From an uncultured SAR116 cluster alpha proteobacterium (lineage in GTDB: Bacteria > Pseudomonadota > Alphaproteobacteria > Puniceispirillales > Puniceispirillaceae): 36,024 bases of DNA. Positions 23,448 through 33,967 of the stretch are shown here, piece after piece (positions within the stretch are counted from its first letter, which is position 1; each line of letters starts with the position of its first letter). A program made the position numbers and the translations under genes. The notes beneath the pieces are model-generated. The model was not told the DNA's origin. It searched no databases and worked only from the letters and a program-made list of their open reading frames with translations. The DNA lies in NCBI GenBank assembly GCA_902520885.1, contig CABYPW010000018.1, positions 1 to 36,024 on the forward strand, read 5' to 3'.

Positions 23448-24290
23448 ATGACATATGCAGATGAAAACTTGCAGGAACAAGAAACTGTAAATGAGGGCAC
23501 TACCTCTCCAAATGGCAAAGCAGATAGTAATGAAGATGCTGCCCAACACTTCATTTGTATCAAAGAAGTTCGTCCTGTTTCTCGTGCAAAAGCACTTCGA
23601 CTAAAAACCGGAGATGTAATCGTTGGTGTAGGAGGCAAGACCTTTTTTGGTAGTGTCGAAGAGTTGCTGGATATCTTTGATGAAATCAACGAAGAAGAAG
23701 GTACTTTGTTAACAATTTGGAGAGCAGGTGTCAGTTTTAACCTAATTATTTATGGGCCTCTAGGGTGTGTGTTTGAGTTTACCTCAGATGAGGTAACACA
23801 TTCTGTTCATACAGCAATTCCTGATATAAAAATGGATAATATTAAAGAATATACAACATTTGAATTGCTTCGTAATATTGAGGGTGAATGTAATATCTTT
23901 GATACTAGGGTATCACCATTGGGTATTTACCTTCCTCCAATTTGGCTCATTCAACAAAGGCTATGGGAGCCATTGTTTGCTATAATATCAGTTTATATAG
24001 TTACTCTTGTTGTTCACTGGGCATTATTTTTGATAGCTGCAGTCTTATTGGCTATTTACTTTCGTCGTGCTCAATTAATCTTACTTCGTAGTTTTAGTTT
24101 ATATAAAGGGAAAATAATCTGGATGATTATTGCTGAAAAAACTATGCTAGATGCCCAAAAAATTGCTCGTTTATTTGACCCAAATATAACCTTCAAACCG
24201 GATCTTGTTGGTCCACCTGCACCTGGAGAATTAGGTCCTGAAAAGAAAAAGAAAAAGAAAAAGCGAAAATCATCTATTCCGAGTCAATAG
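23448..24290 (+). CDS. PDZ-like domain plus membrane hairpin protein, unknown function
   Basis: The 280-aa protein starts with an acidic tail (1-30), then a PDZ-like domain (about 36-103: ICIKEVRPVSRAKALRLKTGDVIVGVGGKTFFGSVEEL, with the RxxxLxxGDxIxxVxG pattern). A middle region includes a conserved-looking SPLGIYLPPIWL stretch, then two adjacent membrane helices (about 175-205). The cytoplasmic tail ends in a run of eight or nine Lys/Arg after EKK. The PDZ domain sits before, not after, the membrane helices and there is no protease domain. The function is unknown. It is the last gene of the flagellar-orientation run and ends 27 bases from the tRNA gene on the other strand. Confidence 0.78.
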   Translation: MTYADENLQEQETVNEGTTSPNGKADSNEDAAQHFICIKEVRPVSRAKALRLKTGDVIVGVGGKTFFGSVEELLDIFDEINEEEGTLLTIWRAGVSFNLIIYGPLGCVFEFTSDEVTHSVHTAIPDIKMDNIKEYTTFELLRNIEGECNIFDTRVSPLGIYLPPIWLIQQRLWEPLFAIISVYIVTLVVHWALFLIAAVLLAIYFRRAQLILLRSFSLYKGKIIWMIIAEKTMLDAQKIARLFDPNITFKPDLVGPPAPGELGPEKKKKKKKRKSSIPSQ

Positions 24291-24300
24291 ATAAAAAAAT

Positions 24301-24405
24301 AGTAAAAAATTATCTGTTGGTGGGCCCGGCAGGACTCGAACCTGCAACAACACGGTTATGAGCCGTGGGTTCTAACCAATTGAACTACAGGCCCAGAACA
24401 GATAA
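24301..24405 (-). terminator. Terminator-like stem around the tRNA with a T-run
   Basis: On the minus strand, TTATCTGTT (24405-24397) lies two bases before the tRNA 5' end, and its exact complement AACAGATAA (24318-24310) begins at the tRNA's terminal A. TTTTTT follows directly. The transcript can form a 9-bp stem stacked on the acceptor stem, followed by a U tract, as in an intrinsic terminator. It would end the dnaG-rpoD-tRNA transcript. Confidence 0.4.
24318..24394 (-). tRNA. tRNA with anticodon CAT (Ile2 or elongator Met)
   Basis: The 77-nt gene, CCA included, has a seven-pair acceptor stem (GGGCCTG with CGGGCCC, one G-U pair), a D arm (GTTC/GAAC), an anticodon loop CTCATAA, and a T arm with GGTTCGAGTCC. 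CCA is encoded. The loop does not fit initiator tRNA-fMet (no C1-A72 mismatch). It is either tRNA-Ile2, with CAU modified to lysidine, or elongator tRNA-Met; the sequence alone does not decide. It starts 14 bases after the rpoD stop and is probably co-transcribed with it. Confidence 0.93.
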
Positions 24406-24408
24406 CCA

Positions 24409-26379
24409 TTATTGCTCTAGAAAACTTCTTAATTTTCTAGAACGCGAAGGATGTTTTAGCTTCCTTAGAGCCTTCGCTTCAATCTGTCTAATTCGTTCCC
24501 TGGTGACAGAAAATTGTTGTCCAACTTCTTCCAAAGTATGATCTGTATTCATACCAATGCCGAAGCGCATACGCAAGACACGTTCTTCACGAGGAGTAAG
24601 ACTTGCCAATACCCTCGTAGTTGTTTCCCTTAAATTAGAATGAATTGCCGCTTCCAGGGGTTGTATTGCATTTTTATCTTCAATAAAATCGCCTAATTGG
24701 CTATCATCTTCATCACCTATTGGTGTTTCAAGACTAATTGGCTCTTTAGCAATTTTCATTACCTTACGGACCTTGTCTAGGGGCATAGAAAGTTTTTCCG
24801 ACAATTCTTCAGGTGTTGGCTCTCTTCCTATTTCATGAAGCATTTGTCGTGATGTCCTGACTAATTTGTTAATTGTTTCTATCATATGAACAGGAATTCT
24901 GATAGTTCTAGCTTGGTCTGCGATTGAACGGGTTATTGCTTGTCTTATCCACCAGGTTGCATATGTTGAAAATTTATAGCCACGTCTATACTCAAACTTA
25001 TCAACAGCCTTCATAAGACCGATATTACCTTCTTGAATTAGGTCTAAGAACTGAAGTCCGCGATTTGTATATTTTTTTGCAATGGATATTACCAGCCTTA
25101 AATTTGCCTCCACCATCTCTTTTTTTGCACGCGCTGCTTCCCTCTGACCTCTCTGTATAGTAAGAAAAACTTCCTTAAAATCAGGAACAGATAACCCTAC
25201 GTCCTCTACTATTAAAGATATTTTATTCTTGATATCCACAACGGTGGCTGCATGCAATTCTCTGAATTTCTGCCATGCTTTAGATTTATATTTAGGATGA
25301 GGCCATTCTGTTTCTAATTCATGGCCTAACCAAGCTTCTAAAAATTGATTTCTTGCAATGCCGCAACTGATGGCAATAGATATCAATTGCCCTTCAAGCG
25401 AGTTGAGGTGCTTGTTTAACTCAGACAATTGAGATGCCAATGCTTCAAGTCTATTTACATTAATATACACGTTTTGCAGTTGCTCCGCTAATAAAATACG
25501 TTTGTTTTGAAGTTTCTCAAGGTCATCTTCGGAGAGATCTTCTGCTGCTAACTGTCTCTCTTGCAATGTTTCGTAAATTTTAAATGTCCCTGCTATTTCA
25601 TCTAAAGTAGCCATTACCTCATCAAAAACAGCATCCTCCATCGCTGCCAATGACAAAGTTAAATCATCTCCATCATCAGTGTCATGATCTTCTCCTGTCT
25701 CTTCATCGTTAGCATCTAACTCATCAGTTTCTTCGCCTTCGTCTTCTTCCTTTTCTTCAGACAAATTTTTTGCAACGTTAATGACGTGGTCAGATACGTT
25801 TGATATAATGGACATGTCCTCAATTGGAGTTCCATTTAGTTTTGTATACGTGGTATCCAGATCAATTATATCTCTCAGGGACACACCTCCGTCAGTAATT
25901 TGTTTTTTCCACTGCAACAAAGCTCTTATTGTTAGTGGACTCTCGCATATTCCCCCTATCATCATTTCTCTACCGGCCTCAATTCGCTTAGCAATGGCAA
26001 TTTCACCATCACGAGACAATAGCTCAACCGATCCCATTTCACGCAAATACATCCGAACCGGGTCATCAGAACCAGCGCTCTCATTATCTGATACGTTACC
26101 AGTGGAGCTTCCAGCTTCACTCTCATCGACACTTGATTCGTCTTGCTCCGCTGACTCCACTACCATAACACCCATTTCAGACAAGGCGGACATTACGTCT
26201 TCTATTTGCTCAGACGTTAACTCCTCCTGCGGTAATGCAGAATTTAGGTCATCATGGGTTACAAAACCTGCACTTTGACCCTTCTTAATGAGAGCTTTTA
26301 TTTTTGAATTATTGGTATCCAGAACAGGTGCATCGGATACCTCTGCTGCGGCGGTGGCAACAGCTTGTTTTCTTGCCAT
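24409..26379 (-). CDS. rpoD: Primary RNA polymerase sigma factor RpoD (sigma-70)
   Basis: RpoD directs core polymerase to housekeeping promoters. Region 1.1 is followed by a very acidic insertion ([26 protein letters not shown]), region 1.2 ([28 protein letters not shown]), and region 2 ([46 protein letters not shown]). Region 3 follows, and region 4 has the typical HTH ([27 protein letters not shown]). The start is the ATG at 26379, with GGAGGG 9 bases upstream, giving 656 aa; a TTG at 26424 would add 15 unlikely residues. It lies 52 bases downstream of dnaG, with which it forms an operon, a common alphaproteobacterial arrangement. Confidence 0.97.
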   Translation of the reverse strand: MARKQAVATAAAEVSDAPVLDTNNSKIKALIKKGQSAGFVTHDDLNSALPQEELTSEQIEDVMSALSEMGVMVVESAEQDESSVDESEAGSSTGNVSDNESAGSDDPVRMYLREMGSVELLSRDGEIAIAKRIEAGREMMIGGICESPLTIRALLQWKKQITDGGVSLRDIIDLDTTYTKLNGTPIEDMSIISNVSDHVINVAKNLSEEKEEDEGEETDELDANDEETGEDHDTDDGDDLTLSLAAMEDAVFDEVMATLDEIAGTFKIYETLQERQLAAEDLSEDDLEKLQNKRILLAEQLQNVYINVNRLEALASQLSELNKHLNSLEGQLISIAISCGIARNQFLEAWLGHELETEWPHPKYKSKAWQKFRELHAATVVDIKNKISLIVEDVGLSVPDFKEVFLTIQRGQREAARAKKEMVEANLRLVISIAKKYTNRGLQFLDLIQEGNIGLMKAVDKFEYRRGYKFSTYATWWIRQAITRSIADQARTIRIPVHMIETINKLVRTSRQMLHEIGREPTPEELSEKLSMPLDKVRKVMKIAKEPISLETPIGDEDDSQLGDFIEDKNAIQPLEAAIHSNLRETTTRVLASLTPREERVLRMRFGIGMNTDHTLEEVGQQFSVTRERIRQIEAKALRKLKHPSRSRKLRSFLEQ

Positions 26380-26431
26380 AAATTCAAACCCTCCAGCTCC
26401 AAAACTCGAGCTTATTGTAAACAAACATTAT

Positions 26432-28108
26432 TTAACGACGTCTTGGTGCAAGTGATAACGAAATAATTTCATCAACCTTTAGCTTAGCTTCATCTAATTC
26501 GATACCTGCCCTTTGATTTTTCAAGTTCAAATCGGATAGCATTTCATCAATTTGTCTTAATGTTTTTTCATAACCCAGATCATATAGATGTTGCCTTATT
26601 TCTTTATCGTCAAGATCAGATTCACGAAATAAAATATCAAATAGATGATTTTTCAATTTTTCGCAATCCAAATCTCCAAATTCCAATGTTGAGAGAACGT
26701 CAAATTTATCAATTGCTATCTGCGGAAAAGAAATAAGCAAGCCCAGTAGTATTTGCGTTCTTCTGATAGAACCAGTCCTTGGTCTTCTTATATTTACACG
26801 TAAACCAGAATTAAAATTATAAGCTGACAAAGCCTCATTTCTTCTCGTCATGTCTCTCATCTTTTGAATTCTTCTCTCAATCTCGTCACCAAATGCCACT
26901 CTCATTTGATTATGAGCGATAGTACGCACAAGTTTTCGTATCTCTTGCCAAAATAAAGCACGTTGTTCAGGTTGAACCAAATCATGTGAATTTGCTTTTC
27001 CTGACCAAGTTGCATCTAATAATGATGAAGCGCTATCAATAATATGCATTAATCCTTCAGCACCCTGTTGGCGAAGTACGTCATCCGGATCACTCCCATC
27101 TGGGAGTGCGGCTATTCTTACCGTTTTACCAGGTTCTAGGATTGGTAAAATTCTTTCAATAGCTTTATTCGCAGCATTTCTACCCGCAACATCTCCGTCA
27201 AAGCACAGAATAGGTTCATCATGTAATCTCCATGCAAGGCTTATTTGTTCTTCCGTAAGAGCTGTTCCGAGAGGAGCGAGTGCCGCTGCTTTATTGGATG
27301 CAGTGACTGATATTACATCCATATAGCCTTCCACCAACAATAAAGGCAAATTACGTTTAACTCTCTCTCTTGCTTGTGGCCAACCATATAAAACAGCTTT
27401 CTTTGAAAAACTTGGACTCTCTGGTGAGTTAAGATATTTTGGTTTAGAATCTCCCATGGCTCTTGCTCCAAATGCAATCACTTGTCCTTTCCTATTTTCA
27501 ATTGGAAAAATAACTCTTTCCCTAAAATAATCGTATTTTTGTCCCCCTCGTTCTGAAATAGATGTGAGACCTGCTAATTTAGAAACTTCCTCCACATAAC
27601 CCTTATTCTGTAAGTATTGATGAAGACCTACCCGTGGAGCATATCCAAGCCTAAATTCGTCGATGACCGTTTTTGTAAGCCCTCTTTGAATAAGATAATT
27701 TAAGGCCTCACGGCCCTGTTCTGATTTCAAACTTTTTTGAAAGAATTCAGCTGCAGTTTCAAAACAAGACAACAAAGTTAAGTTTCGTTCTTTTTTTGCA
27801 CTGTCTTGAGGCCTAAATTCAGGCATAGGTATACCGGCAATATCTGCCAACTCCTGCACTGACTCTACAAAACTTAAACCACTTGTCTCTCTAACATAAT
27901 TTATTACATCACCACTTGCGCCACACCCAAAACAATAAAAAAAACCTTCATCATCATTTACATTAAATGACGGGGTTTTCTCACTATGGAAAGGACATAG
28001 ACCAATAAATCGATTTCCTCTTTTTGTTAGCTTTACACGTTTACCTATGATGCTAGAAAGGCTAATCCTGTCGCGCAGTTTTTCAATAAATTCAGGAGTG
28101 ATTGTCAT
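26432..28108 (-). CDS. dnaG: DNA primase DnaG
   Basis: DnaG makes RNA primers at replication forks. The CHC2 zinc ribbon is C38, H41, C59, C62 (CPFHSEKTPSF, FYCFGCGASGD). The TOPRIM domain has EGYMDV (about 260) with FDGDVAGRNAA (about 308), which carries the metal-binding acidic residues. The C-terminal helicase-interaction domain is short, making the total 558 aa against about 580 in E. coli. The ATG at 28108 begins the ORF. rpoD follows on the same strand, 52 bases away. Confidence 0.96.
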   Translation of the reverse strand: MTITPEFIEKLRDRISLSSIIGKRVKLTKRGNRFIGLCPFHSEKTPSFNVNDDEGFFYCFGCGASGDVINYVRETSGLSFVESVQELADIAGIPMPEFRPQDSAKKERNLTLLSCFETAAEFFQKSLKSEQGREALNYLIQRGLTKTVIDEFRLGYAPRVGLHQYLQNKGYVEEVSKLAGLTSISERGGQKYDYFRERVIFPIENRKGQVIAFGARAMGDSKPKYLNSPESPSFSKKAVLYGWPQARERVKRNLPLLLVEGYMDVISVTASNKAAALAPLGTALTEEQISLAWRLHDEPILCFDGDVAGRNAANKAIERILPILEPGKTVRIAALPDGSDPDDVLRQQGAEGLMHIIDSASSLLDATWSGKANSHDLVQPEQRALFWQEIRKLVRTIAHNQMRVAFGDEIERRIQKMRDMTRRNEALSAYNFNSGLRVNIRRPRTGSIRRTQILLGLLISFPQIAIDKFDVLSTLEFGDLDCEKLKNHLFDILFRESDLDDKEIRQHLYDLGYEKTLRQIDEMLSDLNLKNQRAGIELDEAKLKVDEIISLSLAPRRR

Positions 28109-28194
28109 GTAAAATCGGATTGTTTTTAAAACAGATAATAAATTGTGTGAAATTAATTCTAATCGTAAAGCTCAATAAAGGGCAAAAGCTAATA

Positions 28195-28665
28195 TCATCC
28201 ATTATTTGATAAACAAATTAATGCACCTTTTACATTTGCACTAATTTTACTAAAATCCATCTTACCAGTATACTCTTTCTTTAGGTATCCCATTACTTTA
28301 CCCATATCTTTAACAGAAATAGCATTAGTTTGGGATATTGCTGTTTCGATAGCTACTTTGATTTCATCTTCTCCCAATTGCTCTGGTAAGAATTCCTCTA
28401 TTATTTTTATCTCTAGCTCCTCCGTTTCAGCTAATTCATTCCTACCAGCATCTCTGTACATTACTGATGATTCGCGGCGTTGCTTTATCATAGTTTGCAA
28501 CATCAATAGGATTTCATCATCGCTAATACCTTCGGATGTACCGTTACCTCGGGCTGTGATATCTCTATCTTTTAGTGCCGCAGCAATAAGCCTTATTGTA
28601 GATAGAGCAACTTTATCGCCAGCCTTTAGAGCGTCCTTCATAGAACTTGATATCTTATCTCTCAT
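28195..28665 (-). CDS. GatB/YqeY domain-containing protein
   Basis: The family is a free-standing version of the GatB tail domain and is thought to act in tRNA-related chemistry; its precise role is not settled. Signature segments are ALKAGDKVALSTIRLIAAALKDRDI, EILLMLQTMIKQRRESSVMYRDAGR, EIKIIEEFLPEQL and MGKVMGYLKKEYTGKMDFSKISANVK. The first in-frame codon is a TTG at 28677, but the ATG at 28665 (MRDKISSSMKD) is the better start, giving about 156 aa. The gene lies next to dnaG on the same strand, with 86 bases between, and divergent from carA. This yqeY/carA arrangement is frequent in Alphaproteobacteria. Confidence 0.93.
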   Translation of the reverse strand: MRDKISSSMKDALKAGDKVALSTIRLIAAALKDRDITARGNGTSEGISDDEILLMLQTMIKQRRESSVMYRDAGRNELAETEELEIKIIEEFLPEQLGEDEIKVAIETAISQTNAISVKDMGKVMGYLKKEYTGKMDFSKISANVKGALICLSNNG

Positions 28666-28789
28666 GATTACTATCAATCTTTATGGTTTTTGGTTAACTA
28701 TTACACGTTTAAATTCTCTCCATACTAAAAGGGAACAAATCTGGCAAGTTTATGTTTAAATTTGCCCTGTTATTATCTATTTCATACTC

Positions 28790-28818
28790 TTGACCTCCGC
28801 ATCCGAGTTTTGTAAAAA
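28790..28818 (+). promoter_or_regulatory. Possible sigma-70 promoter for carAB
   Basis: TTGACC, a 17-base spacer and TAAAAA form a plausible -35/-10 pair in the 282-base gap between the yqeY-type gene and carA. The leader would be roughly 120 bases. I see no clear attenuator or riboswitch in it; nothing else stands out in this gap apart from a short GCTAT/ATAGC hairpin near 28875-28893. Confidence 0.3.
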
Positions 28819-28947
28819 ATCAAAGTTTAGTTATTTTTGAATATCAGCTTGTATTTTCTAAAAATAAAAAAAACGCTATTAATTTCAGATAGCTAACCCC
28901 GATATCGACAAATATATTTCTTTCTTAGAAAGTAGCTAATTAAAATC

Positions 28948-30129
28948 ATGCCAAATACTCTGAAACGCCAGAATAATGCTCTACTAGTTTTAGATAGTGG
29001 AGCCATTTTTTATGGATATGGATTTGGTGCAGAAAACGAATCGGTAGGTGAATTATGTTTTAATACCTCGATGACAGGGTATCAAGAAATACTAACCGAT
29101 CCCTCTTATGCTGGACAGATAATTAATTTTACCTTTCCGCATATAGGAAATGTAGGAACAAACCCAATAGACATGGAGACGGGCAAACCTTCTGTTTTAG
29201 GCCTTATAACCAGGAATCAAATAACGGAACCTTCTAATTGGCGAAACACTCAGTCATTTTCCCAATGGCTAAAGAAATATAAAATACCCGGTATAAGTGG
29301 AATTGATACACGTGCCCTAACTCGCAAAATCCGTGATGAAGGTGCCAAAACAGCGCTGTTAAGCTATAAAAAGAATGCGGATTTTAATTTTGAGACTATC
29401 AAGAATAAAATAGCAGCCTGGCCAGGTCTGAAAGATATGGATCTTGCAAAAACTGTTACATGCTCAGCCACCACAGAGTGGTCGGGCAGTCTTTACCGAT
29501 TTGATTTCGAGAAAAATTTATCGTCCAGTCTAAATGTTACGAAAAAGCACAAAGTTATTGCAATTGATTTTGGCGCTAAATATAATATTCTTCGTTGTCT
29601 CGAAACGGCAGGTTGTGAAGTTATTCTACTACCCGCCAATACCACTGCTAACGATGTTTTATCATACAATCCAGATGGTATTTTCTTATCTAATGGACCA
29701 GGAGACCCTAGAGCTACATCTGAATATTCAGGTAGTGAAATTCGAACTTTGGTTGAAACTGGAATACCTTTGTTCGGAATTTGCATTGGACATCAACTCC
29801 TCGCGCTTGCACTAGGCGGTAGTACATCAAAAATGGATAGGGGGCATAGAGGGGCAAATCACCCTGTAAAAGATTTAACAACAAATCAAATAGAAATCAC
29901 TAGCCAGAACCATGGATTTGTAGTTAATGAGCATGACCTCCCGAATTCTCTTGAGGTGACCCATCGCTCTTTGTTCGATGGAAGTATTGAAGGGCTAAGA
30001 CATAAGAAGTTGCCTTCATTTTCAGTACAATATCATCCTGAGTCTTCACCGGGGCCCCATGACTCTCGCAACTTATTTAGTTATTTTACCTCTTTAATGG
30101 AAAAAAGAGCCAATAAATATGCCACGTAG
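28948..30129 (+). CDS. carA: Carbamoyl-phosphate synthase small subunit CarA
   Basis: CarA is the glutaminase subunit; it releases ammonia from glutamine for CarB, feeding arginine and pyrimidine synthesis. The N-terminal CPSase_sm domain ([41 protein letters not shown]) is typical, and the class I amidotransferase domain has the catalytic Cys279 in [10 protein letters not shown] with His363 and Glu365 in YHPESSPGP. Length (393 aa) is normal. The last 11 bases overlap carB, whose ATG lies within it, so translation is coupled. Confidence 0.97.
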   Translation: MPNTLKRQNNALLVLDSGAIFYGYGFGAENESVGELCFNTSMTGYQEILTDPSYAGQIINFTFPHIGNVGTNPIDMETGKPSVLGLITRNQITEPSNWRNTQSFSQWLKKYKIPGISGIDTRALTRKIRDEGAKTALLSYKKNADFNFETIKNKIAAWPGLKDMDLAKTVTCSATTEWSGSLYRFDFEKNLSSSLNVTKKHKVIAIDFGAKYNILRCLETAGCEVILLPANTTANDVLSYNPDGIFLSNGPGDPRATSEYSGSEIRTLVETGIPLFGICIGHQLLALALGGSTSKMDRGHRGANHPVKDLTTNQIEITSQNHGFVVNEHDLPNSLEVTHRSLFDGSIEGLRHKKLPSFSVQYHPESSPGPHDSRNLFSYFTSLMEKRANKYAT

Positions 30130-33100
30130 AAGTGATATATCATCCATCTTGATAATTGGTGCTGGTCCGATAGTTATCGGTCAAGCGTGTGAATTTGATT
30201 ATTCAGGGACTCAGGCGTGCAAAGCCCTTAAGGAAGAGGGTTATCGTATTATCCTCATAAATTCTAATCCAGCCACCATTATGACTGATCCTGAAATAGC
30301 AGATGCAACATATATTGAGCCCATAACACCAGAGATAGTTGAAACAATTATCAGTAAAGAACTTCCAGATGCAATCTTACCTACTATGGGCGGCCAAACA
30401 GCACTAAATACAGCATTAAAATTACATGAAATGGGTATCCTTGAAAAGTATGACGTTGAATTAATTGGTGCAAAACCAGAAGCCATTGCTAAAGCAGAAG
30501 ATCGGTCTTTATTTAGGTCTGCTGTGGATAGAATTGGCCTTGAGTCTGCTCGCTCAGTCACAATTAGAGTTTTAGGAGATGCCGAAGATGCGTTAGATCT
30601 CGTCGGTTTGCCAGCTATCATCCGGCCTTCTTTTACACTTGGGGGTGAAGGTGGCGGTATTGCTTATAATAAGGCTGAATATTTGCAGATAGTTTCTGAC
30701 GGTCTGCGGCTATCTCCTGTAAATGAAGTTCTTATTGAAGAATCACTTCTCGGTTGGAAAGAATTTGAAATGGAGGTGGTTCGTGACAACACTGACAATT
30801 GTATAATTGTCTGCTCCATTGAGAATGTAGATCCGATGGGAGTTCACACAGGAGATTCCATAACTGTTGCTCCAGCCCTAACACTTACAGATAAGGAATT
30901 TCAAACATTGCGAAATGCATCCATTGCTGTTTTGCGAGAAATAGGTGTTGATACAGGAGGCTCAAATGTTCAGTTTGCTATTAATCCCAATACAGGTCGA
31001 ATGATTGTAATTGAAATGAACCCTAGGGTAAGTAGATCATCGGCACTTGCATCAAAAGCTACTGGATTTCCAATAGCAAAGATTGCCGCTAAACTAGCAG
31101 TTGGTTACACACTAGATGAATTAGCAAATGATATAACCAAAGTAACGCCCGCTAGTTTCGAACCAACAATTGATTATATCGTTACTAAAATTCCGCGCTT
31201 TACATTCGAGAAATTCAGTGGCTCAGAAGCTATTTTATCGACGTCTATGAAGTCAGTGGGTGAAGCAATGGCTATTGGCCGAAGCTTTAAGGAAAGCTTG
31301 CAGAAAGCACTTCGTTCACTTGAAACTGGGCTAACAGGCCTGGATGAGATTAGCCTTCCTGCGTCCACAGGTGAGTTAAGCAGGGATGCATTGAATGGGT
31401 GGCTTTCTGAGCAAACCCCAGACAGAATTTTACGCATAGCCCAAGCGATAAGAAGTGGCATGAATATAGAAGAAATTCATAACATAACAAAATGGGATAT
31501 TTGGTTTATTAACGAAATTGCATCTATAATTGAAATTGAAAAAGAGCTATCTCAAGTTGGACTACCAAATAATAAATCAGAATTTTTGCTCTTAAAGTCT
31601 GCAGGATTTCATGATAAGCGAATTGCATTTTTGACTCATAATGAAGAAAAAAAAGTAACACAGGTGCGCAGATTGCTAAACGTACATCCCATTTTTAAGC
31701 GTATTGATACATGTGCTGCAGAATTTGCCTCAGAGACAGCCTATTTCTACTCCACATATGAGGAAAATGGTGACGCAGAATGCGAGGCAGACCCGTCTGA
31801 TAAAGAAAAAATTGCTATATTAGGTGGTGGACCCAATAGAATTGGACAAGGGATAGAATTTGATTATTGCTGTGTTCACGCGGCTTATGCTTTGTCGGAG
31901 TCAGGGTTTGAAACAATTATGATTAATTGCAATCCTGAGACAGTTTCAACAGACTACGATACATCAGATAGATTATATTTTGAACCATTAACTGGTGAAG
32001 ATGTAATTGAAATATTACTTAAGGAGCAAGAAAAAGGCACCTTGAAAGGAGTGATTGTGCAGCTTGGGGGGCAAACTCCTCTTAAAATCGCAGGAGACAT
32101 TGAAGCCGCAGGCATACGTATTCTAGGAACCAGCACAGACTCAATTGATCTTGCTGAAGATAGGGAACGGTTTCAAAAGCTCATTATGAGTTTATCTCTT
32201 AAACAACCAGAAAATGGAACTGCTACATCAGTAACCGAAGCGATTAATATTGTGAAAAGGATTGGCCTACCAGTGGTAATAAGGCCATCTTATGTTTTAG
32301 GTGGTCGAGCAATGGAGGTAGTGTTTCAACTCTCTGATTTAGAGAGATATATGCAAACTGCCGTAAAAGTGTCAGGTGATAATCCTGTATTAATTGATCG
32401 TTTTATAGAAAATGCGATTGAAGTAGACGTAGATGCATTATGCGATTCTGAAAATGTATTCATTGCAGGAGTGATGGAGCACATTGAAGAAGCAGGTATT
32501 CATTCTGGGGACTCAGCTTGTTCACTACCACCTCAAACCCTGCCTCCTAACGTACTTAAGAAAATTCATCAGCAAACTCGAGAATTAGCATTTTCGCTAA
32601 ATGTTATTGGATTGATGAATGTTCAGTTTGCAATAAAAAACGATGAGGTATTTCTTTTAGAGGTTAACCCTAGAGGAAGCAGAACAGTACCATTTGTTGC
32701 AAAATCAACAGGAAATCAAATTGCAAAGATTGCTGCAAAAATTATGTCAGGTCAAAAATTATCTTCAATAAAAACACTCACATCGAAACAGAAACATGTC
32801 GCAGTTAAGGAAGCTGTTTTCCCATTTGCTCGTTTTCCTGGTGTGGATGTTTTTCTTGGCCCAGAAATGAAATCAACTGGCGAAGTCATGGGCATTGATA
32901 AGGACTTTGGAATTGCATTCGCAAAAAGTCAATTAGCAGCAGGTGTTAAATTGCCAACAGCTGGAGTAGTATTTATTTCAGTAAAAGATTCAGATAAGCT
33001 CGCTTTCGTAGAAATTTGTAATATTCTTATCGGTTCTGGTTTTAAAATATTGGCAACAGAGGGAACAACTAAATATCTAAATAATGCAGGGATTGCAGCT

Positions 33101-33367
33101 AAAAGAGTTAATAAGGTTCTTGAAGGTAGACCACATGCAGTAGATGCGATGCTATCAGGTCAAATTGATCTTATTTTTAATACAGCACATGGAGTCGCTT
33201 CAATTAGAGATAGTTTGTCCCTCAGACAAACAGCCCTTACAAACAATATTCCATATTATACGACAGTTTCTGGAAGTAGAGCGGCGGTTGCCGCTATCGT
33301 TGCATTGCAAAAAATAAAAATTTCTGCAAAGTCTATACAAGATTATTTACATGACTCAAAGAGCTAA
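30119..33367 (+). CDS. carB: Carbamoyl-phosphate synthase large subunit CarB
   Basis: CarB makes carbamoyl phosphate from bicarbonate, ammonia and two ATP. Two homologous ATP-grasp halves are visible: [29 protein letters not shown] near residue 10 and [28 protein letters not shown] near 562. They are joined by an oligomerisation linker and followed by a C-terminal MGS-type allosteric domain (about 935-1082; [22 protein letters not shown]). The 1082-aa length is close to the E. coli value (1073). In E. coli this domain binds UMP and ornithine. carB starts within the end of carA, and greA follows 87 bases later on the same strand. Confidence 0.97.
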   Translation: MPRRSDISSILIIGAGPIVIGQACEFDYSGTQACKALKEEGYRIILINSNPATIMTDPEIADATYIEPITPEIVETIISKELPDAILPTMGGQTALNTALKLHEMGILEKYDVELIGAKPEAIAKAEDRSLFRSAVDRIGLESARSVTIRVLGDAEDALDLVGLPAIIRPSFTLGGEGGGIAYNKAEYLQIVSDGLRLSPVNEVLIEESLLGWKEFEMEVVRDNTDNCIIVCSIENVDPMGVHTGDSITVAPALTLTDKEFQTLRNASIAVLREIGVDTGGSNVQFAINPNTGRMIVIEMNPRVSRSSALASKATGFPIAKIAAKLAVGYTLDELANDITKVTPASFEPTIDYIVTKIPRFTFEKFSGSEAILSTSMKSVGEAMAIGRSFKESLQKALRSLETGLTGLDEISLPASTGELSRDALNGWLSEQTPDRILRIAQAIRSGMNIEEIHNITKWDIWFINEIASIIEIEKELSQVGLPNNKSEFLLLKSAGFHDKRIAFLTHNEEKKVTQVRRLLNVHPIFKRIDTCAAEFASETAYFYSTYEENGDAECEADPSDKEKIAILGGGPNRIGQGIEFDYCCVHAAYALSESGFETIMINCNPETVSTDYDTSDRLYFEPLTGEDVIEILLKEQEKGTLKGVIVQLGGQTPLKIAGDIEAAGIRILGTSTDSIDLAEDRERFQKLIMSLSLKQPENGTATSVTEAINIVKRIGLPVVIRPSYVLGGRAMEVVFQLSDLERYMQTAVKVSGDNPVLIDRFIENAIEVDVDALCDSENVFIAGVMEHIEEAGIHSGDSACSLPPQTLPPNVLKKIHQQTRELAFSLNVIGLMNVQFAIKNDEVFLLEVNPRGSRTVPFVAKSTGNQIAKIAAKIMSGQKLSSIKTLTSKQKHVAVKEAVFPFARFPGVDVFLGPEMKSTGEVMGIDKDFGIAFAKSQLAAGVKLPTAGVVFISVKDSDKLAFVEICNILIGSGFKILATEGTTKYLNNAGIAAKRVNKVLEGRPHAVDAMLSGQIDLIFNTAHGVASIRDSLSLRQTALTNNIPYYTTVSGSRAAVAAIVALQKIKISAKSIQDYLHDSKS

Positions 33368-33454
33368 ACATACTAAGCCTAGACGGTTAAATTAAATCTC
33401 ATTACACTTAATTTTTGAATATATTTTTATTTGTAAAGCGATAAGAGGCTAAAT

Positions 33455-33934
33455 ATGGAAAAAATTCCATTCACGCAATCTGGATTAGAAAAAATTAAGA
33501 CGGAGCTACAACAGCTAAAAAACGTTGAAAGACAACAGGTTATTCGTGCAATTGCTGACGCTAGGGAGCACGGCGACCTTTCTGAAAACGCTGAATATCA
33601 TGCTGCTCGGGAGCGCCAATCCTTCATAGAGGGTCGAATCACAGAGTTAGAGGATGTAACAAGCCGAGCTGAAGTAATAGATACCAGCAGAATATCAGGC
33701 GAGACAGTGACATTCGGTGTAACCGTTGTAATTGTTGATGAACTTACAGATATAGAATATAATTACTCAATTGTTGGACCATATGAGGCAGAGCTGGAAG
33801 AAGGAAAAATCTCAACAGCATCTCCCATCGCAAAAGGTCTTATAGGAAAGAGAGTCGGTGAATCCGTGGAGGTACAAACTCCTAGAGGCCCTCATCCTTA
33901 TGAAATAATATCTATTTCAGTTTATAATGGATAA
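33455..33934 (+). CDS. greA: Transcript cleavage factor GreA
   Basis: GreA rescues stalled RNA polymerase by stimulating transcript cleavage in the secondary channel. The coiled-coil N-terminal domain carries the functional tip (DAREHGDLSENAEYHAARERQ, with the acidic D and E at the tip), followed by FIEGRITELEDV, and the C-terminal FKBP-like domain ends in SPIAKGLIGKRVGESVEVQTPRG. Length (159 aa) is normal. AAGAGG is a plausible ribosome site. It follows carB, a common order in Alphaproteobacteria. Confidence 0.97.
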   Translation: MEKIPFTQSGLEKIKTELQQLKNVERQQVIRAIADAREHGDLSENAEYHAARERQSFIEGRITELEDVTSRAEVIDTSRISGETVTFGVTVVIVDELTDIEYNYSIVGPYEAELEEGKISTASPIAKGLIGKRVGESVEVQTPRGPHPYEIISISVYNG

Positions 33935-33967
33935 TTATTGAACCTCTATACCCGTCTTTATCCAATC

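Noticed and set aside
24252-24275. A-rich run coding for lysines at the end of the PDZ-like gene as a frameshift site
   Set aside because: The codons alternate AAG and AAA and the stop follows soon after; no longer overlapping frame is present.
25781-26278. Plus-strand 165-aa frame opposite rpoD
   Set aside because: It is the antisense of a well-supported sigma factor gene and has no family resemblance; its Ser-rich composition is a complement artefact.
28358-28759. Plus-strand 133-aa frame opposite the GatB/YqeY gene
   Set aside because: It is antisense to a clear family member and has no ribosome site or known domain.
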